Position numbers and translations under genes: made by a program. From Tolypothrix brevis GSE-NOS-MK-07-07A (lineage in GTDB: Bacteria; Cyanobacteriota; Cyanobacteriia; Cyanobacteriales; Nostocaceae): a stretch of 64,000 bases of DNA. The DNA lies in the NCBI GenBank assembly GCA_019358985.1, contig JAHHIJ010000001.1, positions 1 to 64,000 of the forward strand. The letters run 5' to 3'. The notes below the pieces were generated by a model. That model was not told the origin of the DNA and did not search any database. It worked only from the letters and a program-made list of their open reading frames with translations. Position 1 is the stretch's first letter. Each line of letters opens with the position of its first letter. Below, one piece after another: positions 1 to 8,610 of the stretch.

Positions 1-125
1 TCACGACTATTTACACATGGGCAAAAGGGTAACTCCCTAAGAATATCGGGAGCCGGATACACAGAAATGGGTACGTCCGGTTCTAACTGAGAGGTGCGGG
101 AGATAATACTCCCCATCGACTCAAC
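1..125 (+). ncRNA. 3' end of a group II intron (domains V and VI)
   Basis: The window opens inside the 3' end of a group II intron; the rest lies upstream. A 34-base hairpin at 50-83 has the form of catalytic domain V: it starts GAGCCG, ends CGGTTC, pairs over eight bases, has a two-base CG bulge on the 3' side and closes with a GAAA loop. Next comes a domain VI-like hairpin (GGGAG at 98-102 with CTCCC at 109-113) and a typical intron terminus, ATCGACTCAAC, ending near 125 with the expected A-pyrimidine end. These are bacterial group II intron hallmarks. No reverse transcriptase gene is visible, as it would lie upstream. The exact 3' splice site is inferred. Confidence 0.75.
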
Positions 126-224
126 CTATTTGCCCCTTTGAAAGTCAGTCTCTGGCTTAGTCAAAAATCTCAGTGTCTTTAGACCTGAGAATCTTAACAT
201 CATACTCCCATCTCTCGTTACTCT

Positions 225-647
225 GTGATATTGGAGGATGAAACTGATGAAACTCTAAAAGATTACGAAGACACTTGGTTTCAAATCCTCACAATTGAAA
301 CAGAATCGGGGAAACTAAAAAAGAAGTTAGTCTATGGAACTAAAAAAAACTTAATAAAATACTATAAAATTGCAAAAGATAATTTACCAACAATAGGAGT
401 AGAAGTTAACAAAAATTTTGTAACCTCCAAAGATCCAGAATTTTTCGCGGTCAGGTTTCTATTACAATGTCGCAAACTATCTCAACTTATATCGTACACA
501 TGGCTGGACGAAGAGAAAATTCCAAATTCACTAAAAACTGAGATAGGGTTAGTCAGAGAAATATTTAAATTGTCTATAATCCCCAAACTGGACAACTCAA
601 AATCATCGACTTTGGTATTGCTACCCGTTTATCCCAAGAGTTTTTGA
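225..647 (+). CDS. Unrecognised ORF running into a kinase remnant
   Basis: A 140-codon frame from a GTG. I do not recognise the first 115 or so residues, which are hydrophilic and Lys/Glu-rich, with no membrane segment or clear motif. The last part (from about base 569) is not native sequence: it reads the kinase remnant in the wrong frame, so the gene is probably a chimera made when unrelated DNA joined the broken kinase. The frame is open upstream only to base 198 (stop at 195-197). It sits just after the intron end, so the sequence could be exon or flanking DNA from that insertion. Whether it is expressed is unclear. Confidence 0.3.
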   Translation: MILEDETDETLKDYEDTWFQILTIETESGKLKKKLVYGTKKNLIKYYKIAKDNLPTIGVEVNKNFVTSKDPEFFAVRFLLQCRKLSQLISYTWLDEEKIPNSLKTEIGLVREIFKLSIIPKLDNSKSSTLVLLPVYPKSF

Positions 648-1237
648 CAGTTTGTTACCCTCATCAAATAAAAGGAACTTTAGCCTATATTGCCCCAGAA
701 CAAACAGGTAGAATGAATCGAGGAATAGATTATCGTACTGATTTTTATTCCCTTGGTGTAACTTTTTACGAACTTCTGACGAATCAACTCCCTTTTAAAA
801 CCACTGAGCCAATGGAATTAGTCCATTGTCATATTGCACAACAACCCTTACCAGTTCATGAACTAATTCCTGAAATTCCCTTAGTTGTGTCTGATATCAT
901 CAAAAAATTGTTAGCTAAAACGCCAGAGGAAAGATATCAAAGTGCTTGGGGAATTAAAGCTGATTTAGAAACTTGTCTTAATCAATTAAAGACTCTAGGA
1001 CAAAATTCTCAGTTTCTTTTAGGAAGTCAGGATATTGCTGAGAAGTTTCATATTTCTCAAAACCTGTATGGTCGAGAACAAGAAGTTAATCAACTTTTAA
1101 CAGCTTTTGAAAAAGTTAGCCAAGGAGCAACTGGAACGATCTTAATTTCTGGTTATTCAGGTATTGGCAAATCTGCTCTAGTTAATGAAATTCACAAACC
1201 TATTACAGGGTGCATCCCAGTTTTTATTATTCGATGA
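569..1237 (+). pseudogene. Remnant of a Ser/Thr kinase with AAA ATPase domain
   Basis: Reading from 569, the frame begins IVYNPQTGQLKIIDFGIATRL, the activation-segment start of the cyanobacterial multidomain kinases that carry an AAA_16 ATPase (often followed by GAF and histidine kinase domains). The DFG motif, the APEQTGRMNR segment and the C-lobe are kept. The N-lobe with the ATP-binding Lys and the catalytic HxD loop are gone, and an in-frame TAA lies at 566-568. The ATPase follows with a Walker A-like GYSGIGKSALVNEIHKPIT, then homology stops near 1207 and a stop follows at 1237. Intact family members run well over 1000 residues, so both ends are missing and this cannot be a working kinase. 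Confidence 0.8.
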
Positions 1238-1283
1238 AATAATAAATTTAACATGTCATTGCGAGGAGGAACGACGAAGCTAG

Positions 1284-1458
1284 TACTTACGCACGCTCTC
1301 AAATGGGGCATCATGTGTATAAACGTAATTTGGTCGTTCCAGGATGAATGACAATTCCCGTCCGATGGGTGGCGATCGCCAAAAGATCATCGAAAAATCA
1401 GGTTTGAATGCCTGAAATTGATACCCCATATTTGGTATTTTCTGTCAATGCGTAAGTC
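1284..1458. mobile_element. 175-bp MITE-like insertion with CTAG target duplication
   Basis: The terminal repeats are TACTTACGCA at 1284-1293 and TGCGTAAGTC at 1449-1458 (9 of 10 pair). Both ends are flanked by CTAG (1280-1283 and 1459-1462), which fits the YTAR target duplication of IS5-type elements. There is no ORF inside, so it would have to be moved by a transposase encoded elsewhere. It sits exactly at the 5' end of the following AAA-like gene and cuts its reading frame (in-frame TAA at 1453-1455). Confidence 0.7.
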
Positions 1459-2877
1459 CTAGAAGCGATTAAAATTGCTAACCAAGCAGTTTTCGCAAAG
1501 TTATGTAGAAAGTTAAGTGACATTGAAATCATTGTCCTAAAAGGAGCTTGGGAACGATACGCATACGATCAAATTGCGGCTAGACATCAGTATGCAACAA
1601 GTTATATCAGTCAAGATGTTGCACCAAAGCTTTGGAATTTGCTAACAGATGCTCTGGGAGAAAAAGTCAGAAAAAGTAACTTTAAGGAAGCTTTGCAACG
1701 AAGTTGGGACAATACATTTAACTCCCCATCTTGCTTACAAATTCCGGAATCAATAATTCCTAAAAATGCACAAGAAAATCACAAATTGAAAGAAGCAACA
1801 TTCCCGACCTATGTAAGGCAAGCTAAACAAAATTTAGTAGTTCCAGAATTATATGTGGAGCGCTTTGCAATTGAATTTATCTGCAATGAAACTCTGTTGC
1901 AACCTGGTTTCCTGATTCGGATTAAAGCACCTAAATTAATGGGTAAAACCTCCCTCATGGAACGGGTATTAGGTAAAGTGGCAAAGGAAGGCTATCGCAC
2001 AGTCAGTTTAAGTTTGGAGATGGCAGATCGGCAAACTCATCTGACTAACCTGAATAAATTTTTACGCTGGTTCTGTCTCAATCTCAGCCGAGAACTCAAG
2101 TTACCCAATCAGTTAGATCAGTATTGGGATGAAGAAGGTATGGGTGCTAAGGTAAGTTGCACAACTTATTTAGAAGAATACCTCTTGGCTGCCAATGAAA
2201 GTCCCCTAGTTATCTACCTAGATGATGTGGATGCGCTTTTCCCTTATCCTGAAGTTTATGAAGACTTTTTTGGGTTGTTGCGTTCTTGGTATGAGAAAGC
2301 CAGAAGCCGTCCAAACTGGAAAAAGCTACGGATAGCGATCGCTCATGCTACCGACGTTTATATCCGCTTAAATATTAATCAGTCACCTTTTAATGTGGGA
2401 TTACCCATTGAGTTGCCAGAATTAACTAGAGAGCAGGTACAGGAATTGGCAGGGAAATATGGATTCGCTGGAGACGAATTATTAATAGACCCCTTAATGC
2501 AATTGGTAGGTGGTCATCCTTATCTGTTGCAGCAGGCATTTTTTCACCTCAAAAGTTATCCCCATATCACCCTGAAAAAATTATTAGCAGAAGCCACAAC
2601 AGATGCGGGTATTTATGGTCATCATTTGCGAGAATATTGGTTGACTTTGCAACAGGAACCTAAACTCATGGCGGCTTTTCAAACGGTGATTAGTTCTACT
2701 AAGCCTGTGAGATTAGAAACCATATCAGCTTATCAGTTGCAGAGTATGGGATTGGTCAAGCTTTCGGGTAATGAAGTCGAACCGCGCTGTCAGTTGTATC
2801 GGAATTATTTTTTCGCTGCGCTTCGTCCGTGCGAGTTCGGTATTTCAGAGGGTGTCCTCGCCGCTAACCTCGTTTAG
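1459..2877 (+). pseudogene. AAA-like (PF14516-type) protein with N-terminal HTH, 5' end cut by MITE
   Basis: The open frame starts at 1459 without a start codon: LEAIKIANQAVFAKLCRKL, then WERYAYDQIA and SYISQDVAPKLW. This is the helix-turn-helix-like N-terminal domain typical of cyanobacterial AAA-like/vWA-MoxR-associated proteins. An AAA-like ATPase follows, with a Walker A-like APKLMGKTSL and an acidic strand VIYLDDVDALF. The C-terminus (YRNYFFAALRPCEFG onward) differs from the sister gene at 6051 and runs into repeat-like DNA. Removing the MITE and one CTAG restores a frame back to an ATG at 1253, so the gene was probably readable before the insertion. An internal TTG at 1639 could start a product without the HTH. 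Confidence 0.75.
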
Positions 2878-2913
2878 GACTGGCGAAAGCCATAGTGCTG
2901 ACATTTAGAGCAA

Positions 2914-2946
2914 GCGATCGCACTCATGTAAATGAAGGCGATCGCA
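2914..2946 (+). repeat. 33-bp HIP1-bounded repeat, copy 1 (copy 2 at 4361-4393)
   Basis: Two HIP1 octamers enclose the spacer ACTCATGTAAATGAAG. The same 33 bases recur at 4361-4393 with a single difference (G to A in the spacer). It lies just after the AAA-like pseudogene. Such HIP1-spacer-HIP1 units look like small dispersed repeats. Confidence 0.6.
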
Positions 2947-2983
2947 TTTTGGTTTACTGATTATGGGATGGGCAATGTTAATG

Positions 2984-3154
2984 TCAACCGATACGGCAAT
3001 TATGCTTGATGCGATCGCGCTGAGTCATTCGATCGGCAGATAAAGCTTGCTTGGTGATTTCTACTTGCTGGTTTTTGAGATTTAACATCTGCTGAAAGAG
3101 AAATTCTACTTCTGTTTGAAGCTTTTGCAATTTTTCTTGAGTAATGTTGTCCAT
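2984..3154 (-). CDS. Small 56-residue coiled-coil-like protein
   Basis: An ATG at 3154 opens a 56-residue frame that begins MDNITQEKLQKLQTEVEFLF and is rich in Gln, Lys and Leu, as in an amphipathic helix. I do not recognise a family. The last residues are encoded across a HIP1 site, which may mean that the C-terminus has been overwritten by repeat DNA. No neighbour gives a functional clue. Confidence 0.35.
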   Translation of the reverse strand: MDNITQEKLQKLQTEVEFLFQQMLNLKNQQVEITKQALSADRMTQRDRIKHNCRIG

Positions 3155-3370
3155 TTTTGGCTGCTTGTCTTTGAAATCGTTTTAACGGATTTAACTATTT
3201 TTTCAGTTGCTTTACGAGGCGTACAATTGCGATGAAAGTGCTGAAGGGGAGTGTATTTTAATCCCACATTCCGCATCCAGATTTTTAGTTGACGGCGAGA
3301 GCTAGCATCGTACATGGCTTAACAGCTACGGTGTACACACAAGTCGAAAATTTTCACGCTGAACCTATAT

Positions 3371-3500
3371 CCCGCCTGGGAATTAATTCCCAGGCTTATA
3401 GCGCGCATTCCGTTGAAACGGACTGAAGATTGTGGGAATTTATCATCTAGTCCTCTTGAGAGGACTTTTGCTATTAGACTCGGAATTCATTCCGAGGCGG
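3371..3500. repeat. Palindrome-rich cyanobacterial intergenic repeat
   Basis: Three palindromes lie in 130 bases: CCTGGGAATTAATTCCCAGG (3375-3394, perfect), GTCCTCTTGAGAGGAC (3450-3465) and CTCGGAATTCATTCCGAG (3479-3496). The layout matches a widespread cyanobacterial repeat family found between genes. No coding potential is seen from 3500 to 3737. Confidence 0.6.
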
Positions 3501-3743
3501 AATGGATACACTTATGATCTCTAATGGCAATCCATAATTGAGTTAAATTCAGGACTATTAAAACTCAGATAAATTCAGGTAGACGAAAGCACATAACCCA
3601 TATCGATCGCAGGTTGTGATTGATGCGTCTGTCAGTTGGTATTGTCAGCGATCGCCTCGCCTTTAAACAAGCATTATTACTTTTGAAGTGGGGAATGTGA
3701 GATAGAATTAATTTGTAACTCAATCAATCTAGATTAATTGGCT

Positions 3744-4007
3744 ATGGATTATTTCAACCCACGCACAAAAGTTATTACAGAAATCAATCTTGTCCCACAA
3801 GATAAATTAGAAGAATTATATAACTTGATTCATGATTTTCGATTAGGTGTAGAAGTATCTAAAGCTTCGCTCAACCAAACTATGCAGTTTGCTGGCTGTT
3901 GGAATGATATGTCGGATGAAATATTTGCTAATTTCAATCAAGAAATAAGGACTCGTCGCCAGCAAGCATTTTTGGGAAGAAGAAGTGATGAAGTCAGCCT
4001 TGATTGA
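3744..4007 (+). CDS. Antitoxin-like protein partnered with a PIN toxin
   Basis: An 87-residue protein starting at ATG 3744 (a TTG two codons earlier is less likely). It is small, acidic in its C-terminal half, and overlaps the PIN-domain gene by about 20 bases in the order antitoxin-toxin, the classic layout of VapBC operons. The sequence (KVITEINLVPQDKLEELYNL) resembles small cyanobacterial DUF2281-like antitoxins. Because its toxin is truncated, it may now be an orphan. Confidence 0.6.
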   Translation: MDYFNPRTKVITEINLVPQDKLEELYNLIHDFRLGVEVSKASLNQTMQFAGCWNDMSDEIFANFNQEIRTRRQQAFLGRRSDEVSLD

Positions 4008-4302
4008 TACAAATATTTTGTCGTTTTTCTCCCGCAATCATAGTCTGGTTGTTGAGCGTTTTCAAGTCTATCTGAGAGAGCATGACAAAATTAACATCAG
4101 CATCATCACTTATTATGAAATTGTTAGTGGATTAAAACATCGTGATGCACAAAAACAACTTATGTCTTTTCGGGAATTTGTTTCATACAATACAGTTTTA
4201 CCTCTAACTACAAGCTCTACAACAATTTCGGCTGATATTTATGCCAATCGCTCTTTGACATTTGACAAAGTTAGGCAAATCAAGCGATCGCTCTCCCCCT
4301 GA
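3988..4302 (+). pseudogene. vapC: VapC-type PIN-domain toxin, C-terminally truncated
   Basis: The start is MKSALIDTNILSFFSR with the first catalytic Asp of a PIN ribonuclease, followed by the conserved Glu in YYEIVSGL and the segment TTISADIYAN. Homology stops there, near base 4246. Normal family members go on with a DxDLLIA and a TNN..HF motif that supply the other acidic residues, to about 135 residues. Here the frame runs into HIP1-rich repeat DNA and ends after 104 codons. Without the second acidic pair the nuclease should be inactive. The start overlaps the antitoxin gene, and an in-frame GTG lies one codon upstream. Confidence 0.75.
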
Positions 4303-4555
4303 TTTTCCAACTTGACATCACTACCATCGCATGGGTTTGTCAAAGAGCGAAAACAACAGAGCGATCGCACTCATGTAAATAAAGGCGATCGCACCTTTGA
4401 CAAAACAAAAAAGGCGATCGCAATTACTCTTGGTGAAAATAAAAGCGATCACCCTTCTCCCGACAAAAGAGTGATCGTTTCTTCCATAATTCCACTTATG
4501 AGAGCGATCGCTCTCATGTCAATCACACTAAAATAAAAGGCGATCGCAGTTAGGA
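4249..4555. repeat. HIP1-dense repeat block that replaced the toxin 3' end
   Basis: About 300 bases contain repeated GCGATCGC sites with short AT-rich spacers, including repeat copy 2 (4361-4393, see 2914). A perfect 12-bp inverted repeat CGCTCTTTGACA (4249-4260) / TGTCAAAGAGCG (4338-4349) bounds the first 100 bases and begins exactly where the VapC homology ends. A self-complementary GAGAGCGATCGCTCTC lies near 4500. No convincing gene is present. Confidence 0.6.
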
Positions 4556-4912
4556 TTAAACAGCTCGAAAATCTTGTGTACCCACCAAAATAGCCTTTCG
4601 TGGACCGATAGCTTTGGCTGCTTGTACCATTTCTTGATTCCAGCCGACCACTGGTAGGTGACCAATCCCATGTTCGTGAACGCTGTAACCTAGTTCGTAG
4701 ATACTCTTCTGGTCTGGTGATACGAAGTAATAGGCATCTAATGTGAACCTGAAGTTGGCGGACGGTACAGTGTTGTTCGCCCAATAATAGAGGTCAAACA
4801 CTGTCCTGTAATTGGCAGGTATTTCTTTCAACGGGATCACGATGCCAGAGTTCTGCCCGTTGATCCTCTGAATCTCACTGTCGATGACGTCACCATTAGA
4901 CTTATCCGCAAA
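4556..4912 (-). pseudogene. Unrecognised gene fragment of foreign character
   Basis: A 119-codon open frame closed upstream by TGA at 4913-4915, with no ATG; a GTG at 4840 would give 94 residues. The protein (PLKEIPANYRTVFDLYYWAN, then LDAYYFVSPDQKSIYELGYS) reads as genuine coding sequence but I do not recognise it. Codon choice (GTC, ATC, AAC, TTC, AGG, CAG) is richer in GC than the surrounding genes, which suggests transfer. The frame is cut near the proposed left end of the IS element, so this is probably the 3' part of a longer gene, possibly of phage or mobile origin. Confidence 0.4.
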
Positions 4913-6050
4913 TCAGAAATGCTTACGGTGAATGGGTTACAGCGATAAAATTCGGTGTGCGATCGCAGAATCAAATGTACGAGAAAATAGGGCTTTCAAC
5001 ATATATTGTACCTAAACTATCACTTTAAAGCTAAAATATAGATATGAGATTATTTTATTTTATTCAAGCTAATTTAAACATTAGTCATTAGTAAAAATAA
5101 CCGATTAAGTCGTAACCTTACTAGTCCACAAACTGCCATAATTATTTGACTATATTTATGACGAGCCAGACGGAATTTATCACTAGCCACTCGGAAAATT
5201 TTTACCTTGCCGATTAAATGCTCAACACCTATTCTCCTAGATGACAACTGTCTATTCTCTTCTTTTTGTAATTCGGAGATTTCTTTATTTCTAGGCTTTT
5301 TAGATGGAGTCATAATTGTAGTTCCTCCTATATAAGCTTTATCTCCAATAAATTTTTGTTTAAAATCGAATTTACCTTGTGTTTCTCGAAACAAATTAAT
5401 GTCACTTGTTTTTCCTAATTGTCCAATATAAATATCAACAATATCTTCTCCGTGGGGCAATACAATGAACTGGTTTTTTAACGTATGCATTTTTTTCTTA
5501 CCAGAGTAGTATTGTTTTTGTTCTTGATAGTCTGTAGGTCTTTGTATTGCTTGCTCTGCGCTGTCTACAATCAATTCATATTCACAAAGAGTTTTTCGTA
5601 ATTCTTGATATTTCAGACTATCCCCTTCTACCTCTTCCATTTGAGAAGCTGGTAAGATATCTCTCAAAATTTCTATCCAATAATTAAATGCATCATTAGC
5701 TTTAGTTTTTGAGATATCAAATAATAAACCTAATATCTCAAAAATTGGTTTTTGTCTTAAGTAAACTAGACATAGACAAACCCCAAGTTTCGGAGATATT
5801 TCTGGTTTACGTCCACCACCGGAAGCAATAATTCTGACTTTAATTTTTTCAATTTCTGCTTGTTTTTTTAGATGTCGTTGTTCTGCCAACGCAACTAATA
5901 CTATAAACTGGTCATAATTAATACCGATTAATCGCTTTGCTTCTTGAGGATATGATTCGATTCTGGCTAAAGGACTCGTCATTATTGATGCACCCAATTT
6001 TTTGTGATTTTTTTATTTTCTCACAAACTTTGTTTTAAGGACATGTCTAA
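4896..6050 (-). mobile_element. IS5-like insertion sequence
   Basis: This unit carries one DDE transposase gene. Candidate terminal repeats are TTAGACTTATCC (4896-4907) and GGACATGTCTAA (6039-6050), 10 of 12 pairing, with TA at both borders. The right end abuts codon W of the truncated AAA-like gene at 6051, so that junction is well supported. The left end is less sure: it leaves about 170 non-coding bases after the transposase stop, and the left flank does not contain the missing half of the interrupted gene. Confidence 0.55.
5074..5982 (-). CDS. IS5-family DDE transposase
   Basis: A 302-residue transposase from ATG 5982 (a TTG five codons upstream is possible). The N-terminal half is a helical DNA-binding region. 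The catalytic core follows the DDE_4-type pattern: Asp in IVDSAEQAIQRP, Asp in FIGDKAYIGG and Glu in IGVEHLIGKVK. Between the first two lies YYSGKKKMHTLKNQ, typical of this IS5 branch. The frame is uninterrupted, so it could be active. It sits inside the element at 4896-6050, next to a gene that it has truncated. Confidence 0.88.
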   Translation of the reverse strand: MTSPLARIESYPQEAKRLIGINYDQFIVLVALAEQRHLKKQAEIEKIKVRIIASGGGRKPEISPKLGVCLCLVYLRQKPIFEILGLLFDISKTKANDAFNYWIEILRDILPASQMEEVEGDSLKYQELRKTLCEYELIVDSAEQAIQRPTDYQEQKQYYSGKKKMHTLKNQFIVLPHGEDIVDIYIGQLGKTSDINLFRETQGKFDFKQKFIGDKAYIGGTTIMTPSKKPRNKEISELQKEENRQLSSRRIGVEHLIGKVKIFRVASDKFRLARHKYSQIIMAVCGLVRLRLNRLFLLMTNV

Positions 6051-8531
6051 TGGTATGGGGGGATAATTCAGGAATTGGTAAGCGGTTTTCAACTCCAAAT
6101 CAATCGGCGCAATTGGTTAAGAGAACGCGACGATCTTTCTCCTATCCAGTGCTTAAATGGATTTATCGAAACAGTATTATTGACTCAGATTCAGCAGAAA
6201 ATTGTCATCTTTATCGATGAAATTGATAATGTGCTGGGTTTGAAGTTTTCTACAGATGAATTTTTTGCCCTGATTCGCCATTGTTATGAAAATCGAGCAA
6301 TGAAACCAGCCTACAGGCGACTTGCATTTGCCTTATTGGGAGTAGCTTCCCCTTCAGAATTGATTCAAGATAAACACTATTCTACCCCTTTTAATATCGG
6401 TCGAGCGATTGAATTGCAAGGATTTAAACTCGAAGATAGCGAACCTTTACTAACCGGATTGGTAGGCAAAGTTAGCAACCCGCAAGCAGTATTAAAAGAG
6501 ATTTTATCTTGGACTAGCGGACAGCCATTCCTCACGCAAAAACTATGTTGGTTAATTGTCAATTACTGTAATAACAACACAGAATATCGCCCGCCTCAAG
6601 AGGATGAAGAAGCACAGTGGGTTGAGCAAATTGTGCAGCAGCAAATTATCAACAATTGGGAAGCTCAAGACGAACCAGAACATTTAAGAACAATACGCGA
6701 TCGCATCCTCCGCAATACCCCAAAAACTATCCAATTATTGCAACTATATCAACAGATTTTACAACAAGGACAAATCCCCGCTCACAACTCCCCTGAGTAC
6801 CTAGAATTACGTTTGTCGGGGCTTGTCGTCCAACACCAAGGCAGTTTAACAGTCAAAAACCCCATCTATGCTAGAGTTTTTAATTTGGATTGGGTAAATC
6901 AAAAGCTAGCACTAGAACTTGCTAATTCCCAGATAATTGCTACTGACTCTGCCTTGATGTTTGTGGGCATAGTCGCCGATCCACAAGCAATGACAGCAAG
7001 CGATCGCGATAATTTAGATATTTTACAGCAGGAATGGCAACAAATCCGCCAGTATTGCCAGCAATTTGGCGGGCAAGTTCTCCAGTCTGGCGATGATGGA
7101 TTATTATTCTCTTTTGAGAGTCTAGAAACAGCAGTAAATAGTGCGATAAAAGTTCAAAAAGCACTGGCGATCGCTGCCACTAATTTGTTAAAACCAGAGC
7201 GGCTGCTACATCGAATTGGCATTCATTTGGGACAGGTATTTTTCACAGACAATGATGTCATCGGTCCAGGGGTAGACTTTGTGACACAACTGTACACACA
7301 AGCTCAACCTGGAGGCATTTGCTTATTTCAAACCGTCTACGATAGAGTTAAAAATCACTTACCAGTAAATGTAGTTAATTTGGAGCAGCATCATCTTACA
7401 GATAGCTCAGAACCTATATTTTTATACCATATTAATCCTTATCGTCCTGTGTCGATTAAAAATACTGCCGAATCCGTGAATCTCCCCTCGTACCCCAATG
7501 GCGCAGTTCCCCTCGATTCTCCTTTTTACATAGAAAGAACTGCGGTGGAAAAGCAGGTTTGTCAAGAAATTAGAAAACCTGGGGCTTTAGTCCGCATTAA
7601 AGCCCCAAAAGAAATGGGGAAAACTTCTTTACTATTGAGAACTTTGAATGATGCTGCAAGTCTTGGCTACCGCATTGTCAGCTTAAATCTAGAGCAAATT
7701 GACAACATAATTTTGCACGATTTGCATCGATTTTTGCGTTGGCTGTGTGCCAACATTACTCAGCAATTGCAACTGGAAATGAAGCTAGATGATTATTGGG
7801 ATGAAGATATTGGCAGCAAAATTAGTTGTTCTCTTTATTTACGCAACCATATATTAAAACAAATAGATACTCCTCTAGTTTTATCATTAGATGAAGTCCA
7901 ATATATCTTTGAGCATCCTTTAGTAGCTAAAGATGTTTTACCTTTATTTCGGTCTTGGTATGAAGAAGCTAAAAGAGAACCTATTTGGCAAAAGTTACGG
8001 ATGATTATAGTTCACTCCACAGAAATTTATGTACCTCTTCAATTAAAACAATCCCCATTTAATCTAGGATTGCCAATAGAGTTAAACAACTTTAATTTAG
8101 AACAGGTACAACACTTAGCTCAACGCTATGGACTCAACTGGACTGACGGACGGGAAGCTACACAACTGATGGCTATGGTTGAAGGACATCCAGCATTGGT
8201 ACATATGGCTATTTATCATCTCAGTCACGGGGAAATTAGCTTTGCTCAATTCATCGATACAGCAGCGACATCAAGCGGAATTTATTCATCTCATTTGCAA
8301 CGTCATCAAGCAACGTTACAAGAACAACCTGAATTAGCAAAAGCGTTAGATACCGTCATAAATGCTCGACAACCAATTTCACTAGATGCGAGCATGACTT
8401 ATAAACTCAGCAGTATGGGACTGATCAAACAGTTAAAAGATAAAGTCATACCAAGCTGTGAGTTATATCGGCAGTATTTTAGCGCTCTCTCCAGAGAAAA
8501 AACAATAATTCTTGCTACACAAGACTTTTAG
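6051..8531 (+). pseudogene. AAA-like protein with cyclase-like domain, 5' half lost at IS element
   Basis: Coding homology resumes exactly at 6051 with WYGGIIQELVSGFQLQINRR, the middle of a PF14516-type AAA-like domain; its N-terminal part with Walker A is missing. A TTG at 6075 could start an 818-residue product. Domains in order: the end of AAA-like domain 1 (IVIFIDEIDNVL, a Walker B); a degenerate class III nucleotide cyclase-like domain (about residues 290-440 from 6075, with VGIVADPQAM and GIHLGQVFFTDNDVIGPGVD); and a complete second AAA-like domain (APKEMGKTSLLLRTL; TPLVLSLDEVQYIF) like that of the gene at 1459. The two genes are paralogous in their C-terminal halves. Likely a signalling or conflict ATPase, now probably inactive. 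Confidence 0.75.
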
Positions 8532-8610
8532 GCAGGTCGTGGAGGGCAGCGTCTAGTAGAGCTTGGGGGGAGAGTGAATAGCCTGAAAGGGCTATGAAAC
8601 CTCAAATTGA

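Noticed and set aside
3106-3315. 69-codon minus-strand frame
   Set aside because: A basic, Ser/Lys-rich sequence with no domain that overlaps the 56-codon frame at 2984-3154, which looks more protein-like.
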